NCBI GenBank assembly: GCA_002286715.1
Contig: NSJX01000082.1
Location: 50,515 to 86,227, forward strand
Length of the DNA stretch: 35,713 nt
Direction of reading: 5' to 3'
DNA from: Dentipellis sp. KUC8613
Lineage: Eukaryota; Basidiomycota; Agaricomycetes; Russulales; Hericiaceae
In this document: positions 31,804-35,713 of the stretch, piece after piece
Layout of the letters: each line of letters begins with the position of its first letter
Position numbering within the stretch: the first letter of the stretch is position 1
The notes under the pieces: model-generated
Seen by the model: the letters and a program-made list of their open reading frames with translations, nothing else
Database searches by the model: none
Told to the model about the DNA's origin: nothing
Translations under genes and position numbers: made by a program

Positions 31804-34657
31804 TCATGCGAGGCTCTCACATCTTGGCAATTCGGGAACATATGCTAAGCTCCTGATCAGAAACAGAAGTGTCGGAAAATAATTGTCAGCTCACCAATTG
31901 GTTTACTTTCGTCCAAGAAACTCCAAGCTAGAGTTGGCATCGTTAAGGAACGACTCGACTTCGCACAACAAAACATCGCCGTACCAGTTCTCCAGTTGTG
32001 TCTTTCGCGAGTGAATATCAGCAGAACCTTGTACTGACGGATATGAAGATACTCACCGCATATCAGCTGACACCAGCCTTATGCACACTATTGAGTCACG
32101 CTCAAAATTAAGGAGGCTGCGTGCTCACAAATCAGGGGGGGCTAGAGGATCCTGATTTCCCCATGTCAGCGTTGATTGGGCCATTCCAGCAGTGCTTATA
32201 CTTACATCTTTCAAACCCGCGGTTTTGATTTCTGTATCAAGGTCAGTCCATTCCAAGACTTGATTTCCGGCCATTCCTTAATATATATGGATGTCCATCA
32301 AGACAGACGTCTGACTTAATACCGAAGCATACACCACGCACCTTTAAACTCTACGGACTCGCCGGGTTTCCCCCCAAATACAGCAATTGTGGTATTGTGT
32401 CGCTCGTGCATGAGAGTGCTGAACATCGCACAGGTCGACGCGCAGTCACCATTGCTTACTTGTTACAATGTCGTCACTCGAGCAGTTTTGCGACCATCGC
32501 GTGAACTTGACTCACCGATTGCGATGTTCCTATGTATTTGAAAGTAAAAAGAATGTCATGAAATAAATGAAGATGTATATATGCTGGAGGACCCACCGTA
32601 GATCAAAAGGAGGTAGTTCTGGCATAGGGACTGCAAATGGTGTGCAGATGTCCTTTGAACAGGAATATTATTATAATAGTGAAACATCGAAAACACCAGT
32701 CTGCACCAACATGAAAACGCTGCGACGTGGGGTCGCTACGGCCGTTGATCGGGAGAGGAGTAGATGGATTGTTGTAGTTGAAGTCGTCAGGCATCTGTGT
32801 ATCATTGAGGAACGCCCCTAGACGAGAAAATCAATCACGGTAGCACTGTGTCTAGAGAGGGATGTCTGTATGCTTACAATTGCTGGGCGCATAGAATGAT
32901 ATAGACTCATCTATACCTTGCGCAATATCTGCGCTGAGAATCTTCTGCGCCAATGGATTCGCGCGAGATGTACTTTGGTATCCGCTGAAGATGAATTTGT
33001 TGGATCTGCGGTAGAGATGCGGGAAAAGCTCAGTCGACTCACGGGTAGCCAAAGTTTGAACCGGCCAAGAACTCGTGCAGGAAGAACCCCAGGCATACAA
33101 ATCCACCTGGTTCATTGGTCACCACGGCAAGAAGCGGAGAAAATACATGAACGGGCTCACCGCCATTATTTGTCAAGTCGATTAATAGGTGGGTGACATT
33201 GGCCGCCTGGAATGCAGAGATAGCAGCTAGGGTGTCGGTCTGGAATTCGTTAAAGTCACCCTCGAAGGAACCGAAGAACATCTGGAAACGAGATTTGCAC
33301 GCCAGGCTCGCCGTGAATGCATGTATTACTCACAACGCCTGTTTCGTTGTCTGGAAGAATGAAGGATTTGATGACTCCAGAGCTTCCATCCACGGGAGGC
33401 AAAGTAGGAAGAAATGGTGCTGGTAGACCGATAGCATTCTTAGGTGCCACGCCCTTCAGAACAGCCCGTGGTTGGCGGCGCGTCGGGCGTGGATTCATAT
33501 TGGACTGAACGCGTAGGTCGACGCCGTTTGTCTGATCGTTGGCAGCACAATTGTTGGCCCAGCTATCATGGAGTCGCTCGAGATTAGCCACATACATGGT
33601 TTCTTCAACATCGGACGAGTGCTCACAATGATTCTTTATCCGTGAAGGGAGTTCCGATGAAGTTTGCCAAAAAAGGAACTGTAACCGTTTCCTCGCGAGT
33701 TGTATTTGCAGGTATAAGTCTGAATGTCAAGGCCGTCTGAGTGAGCAGTTCCGGTCCTGCAAGATCGCCGACCCTTTGAGAGAAAGCGTTTGTGTCATCG
33801 ATACGATAGCTGCTGAAAACGCTGTTGACCCTTGGGCCATGAGGCAAGTAATTTCCAGAAACGGTCTTTGCGACGACATCAACATAATCGTAAGCAGGCA
33901 TGCCTTCAATCTCGAGCACTTTAGCCCCAGCCAGTCTCCTCCAGTCAAATTGGATGGCATCAAAGAAATCTGTAAAATTCGATCCTAGGAGGGTTAGAAG
34001 CTCGACAGAATCAGGGGCAACGAAAACGTTCTGTTGGCCATCTTCTTCGAGGCTGACGACAGGAGCGGGCAGAAGATTTTGGAATGAGTTATAGCAATTG
34101 GGGAACCAGCCTGATATTTCGTTAGTACTTGAGCACTTCTGGGGTGACACCATCGGCACCCACGTGTATGGCCGTCGTTGAGTTTGGTTGTGAAGTTGTA
34201 AACATCGACATTGAAGTCGAAATCCGTCTGACCACAGAAAAAATCCTGAGATTGGGAGGAAGGCGAGACGAGCGCCAAAGTGCTGACCTCGTAGTGAGTA
34301 TGACTTATCCTCGCAATATCGGCTCTGATGTTCGTCGTCGACTCTTGGAATGGTGGAGGGGATTTCAGATAATAGTCCTCGAACGTGTAAAAGTCAAAAA
34401 CACGCGAGATGACCGTCAACACATTCTGTCTGTCGACGGTTGCTGGTCAAAGATGTTTCCCTACTAAGTCTACATTTTGCTTACCGCAAAGTCTCATTGA
34501 ACGGGAATGATTTCTGGCATGCGAGGGCATCAGCTGTTGGGACGAAGAGCATGCCAGCAATTTTAGCACATGGATCGATGGCTGCTTGCGCCGCGGCGGT
34601 CGAGAATGCCGCTATGACGGCCGAGGCGACGAATGTCCGACACATAGACGATGGCAT
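31804..34657 (-). CDS. Secreted S41-family (CPAF-like) peptidase
   Basis: Seventeen exons: 34657-34485, 34429-34164, 34110-33627, 33562-33334, 33281-33161, 33106-33043, 32984-32878, 32817-32711, 32652-32597, 32529-32516, 32458-32342, 32276-32206, 32151-32129, 32077-32057, 32001-31985, 31927-31895, 31844-31804. Total 1944 nt, 647 aa, every junction GT-AG and in phase. Residues 1-25 are a signal peptide (ASAVIAAFSTAAAQA). LNDGHTRW carries the likely catalytic His145, LLIDLTNNGGGF the S41 core strand, and VSNGDCASTCAMFSTLM the presumed nucleophile Ser548. VEFKGMAGNQVLEW and WSFLDESKPIAYVPELP match the conserved C-terminal region. The family resembles chlamydial CPAF; fungal relatives include the peptidases of ustiloxin/phomopsin clusters, but no cluster partner genes are seen here. 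The exon 7 acceptor could instead lie 21 nt upstream (37-nt intron, 7 more residues); I prefer 32984 because it gives YPGYQSTSRANPLAQK. Confidence 0.87.
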
Positions 34658-35713
34658 GTCGCAACGAGTTGAGTGGATTTGCCAGTGGTGCACATCGAGT
34701 TTGCGTCTTTTAATATGCCAGGCATGGACCGCGTGAGCGCCAAAACGTGCCTTGAACTTCCCGTCCGCATGATAGAGCGACTCATAGCATGCTGTGGAGA
34801 AGACACGTCACAAAGAAAGGGAGAACAACTTACTCAATAAGGCGCGATCTGAAAATGAGGGACGTGAGCTGGGCGATAAGGACTGACCTCCGAGAGAGAC
34901 AAGAATAACTTAAAAGGTATCGTGGAGACACCGGCATTAATAGAGGTGCCGTGTCCCTGGTCAGTTTCTGAAAGTCTAGTGGCTGTGGGAGACTCGCCGT
35001 CTAGTGCTTGTCTAGTGCAGCAGAGAATGGCAGAGAAAGCGATATTTGACAATGAAACCTCTGTCGGCGATGATCACGGTCAGCTCGACGCTGCTGTCAT
35101 CGATTATCTCATTACTATGCCCTGGGCGACAATTGTTGGCAGGGTATTTGGGGAAGGGTGTGAACCAAGGCCTGCTGTACATATGACTGCCAGTAGGCCA
35201 CTACCTCAGCCGACGGTCACGAATGGCCGGCATGTTCCGCCCCTAGTGTGCGCGTGACGGCTACGCGCTAGACACGAATTACCATGCACTGTGGGCAAAA
35301 GGCCATTAAATTGATGATTACATGCCGATAAATCGTTGATTTCCTGGCTAAATAAATTCGCGGGTGCTCGCAGACAAAAACATGAGTTTCGTTTATATAT
35401 TTTCTGCATTCGCGCCTTACCAGACGCCCTGCGGCCACCAAGATCTCATTCATACATTTAGCAGTAATTAGATTACTATTGACTTGCCGTCTGCATGGAG
35501 ATCGTATAAAGAGAAGCATGCATGATCTTACTCAGAGCCCATGGGCGACGCACATTGGATAAAATGCTGAGGCCCATCCAAAAAACAATCTCACGTAGAA
35601 CCACAATGATTTCGCCGATCATATGTGTATTTTACACTGAATCAGAACCCAAGACGATGGGTGGAATATTAGTAGCTTATCTTGTGGTCTCATTCTGAAT
35701 ATGTCTCAGGATA
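34658..35713. other. Region without a supported gene
   Basis: The upstream region of the S41 peptidase and the end of the window. Short ORFs (plus 34,922-35,257; minus 34,834-35,052 and 35,268-35,519) have no recognisable motif or splice-linked continuation. At 35,638-35,651 the sequence CTGAATCAGAACCC resembles the Helitron-like 5' terminus (CTGAATCAGAAC at 2267-2278) and might mark another insertion beyond the window; the 12-base match alone is weak. Confidence 0.4.

Noticed and set aside
34922..35257. 111-codon plus-strand ORF near the right end
   Set aside because: No recognisable domain, no spliced continuation, and ORFs of this length are expected by chance here.
1..35713. Telomere repeats, CRISPR arrays, rRNA or tRNA genes
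   Set aside because: No TTAGGG array, no regular repeat-spacer pattern and no rRNA core sequence or cloverleaf with A/B boxes was found by eye on either strand.

Overview
The window is nuclear DNA of a filamentous fungus, most likely a mushroom-forming basidiomycete (Agaricomycetes). The right-hand genes carry many 49-67 nt introns with GTRNGT donors and CTRAY-like branch sites, and their products are typical of that group. The window has two halves that meet sharply near 20.85 kb.

Left half (1-20,850): no conventional gene. It is a nested pile of one family of non-autonomous, Helitron-like elements. The best-defined copies are 12529-16212 (minus), 17165-20376 (minus), 6722-10368 (plus) and 2450-10687 (minus, interrupted by the previous one). 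Each copy starts TTCTGATTCA and ends CTAG, with a short hairpin exactly 10 nt before CTAG. There is no target duplication, and the site is A|T in the three cleanest cases. One insertion is proved by an unoccupied paralogous site at 2161-2254 in the same window. Inside, each copy has an AT-rich 5' module, an exon-like cassette ending in a GTAAGT-type splice donor, a 1.8-3.5 kb strand-asymmetric low-complexity block (C-rich on the element's own strand), a second donor-like site in the minus-strand copies 12529-16212 and 17165-20376, and an AT-rich 3' module. The long Pro/Ala/Arg/Ser/His ORFs in these blocks are by-products of composition. An older copy (16931-17164) shows CpG to CpA/TpG decay, pointing to cytosine methylation.

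Right half (20,910-34,660): five compact genes. They are an F-box/WD40 protein (minus), a mitochondrial ALDH7 aldehyde dehydrogenase (plus, diverging from the F-box gene across a 214 bp shared promoter), a Set1 histone H3K4 methyltransferase (minus, convergent with ALDH7), a GNAT acetyltransferase (minus, one exon) and a secreted S41/CPAF-like peptidase (minus, about 17 exons including five of 14-33 nt). I resolved the exon structures by hand. The F-box, ALDH7 and S41 models each give a coding length divisible by three. Set1 is resolved except for its first donor. The genes are housekeeping or regulatory loci with no evident shared pathway. The last 1 kb (34,658-35,713) holds no gene I can support.
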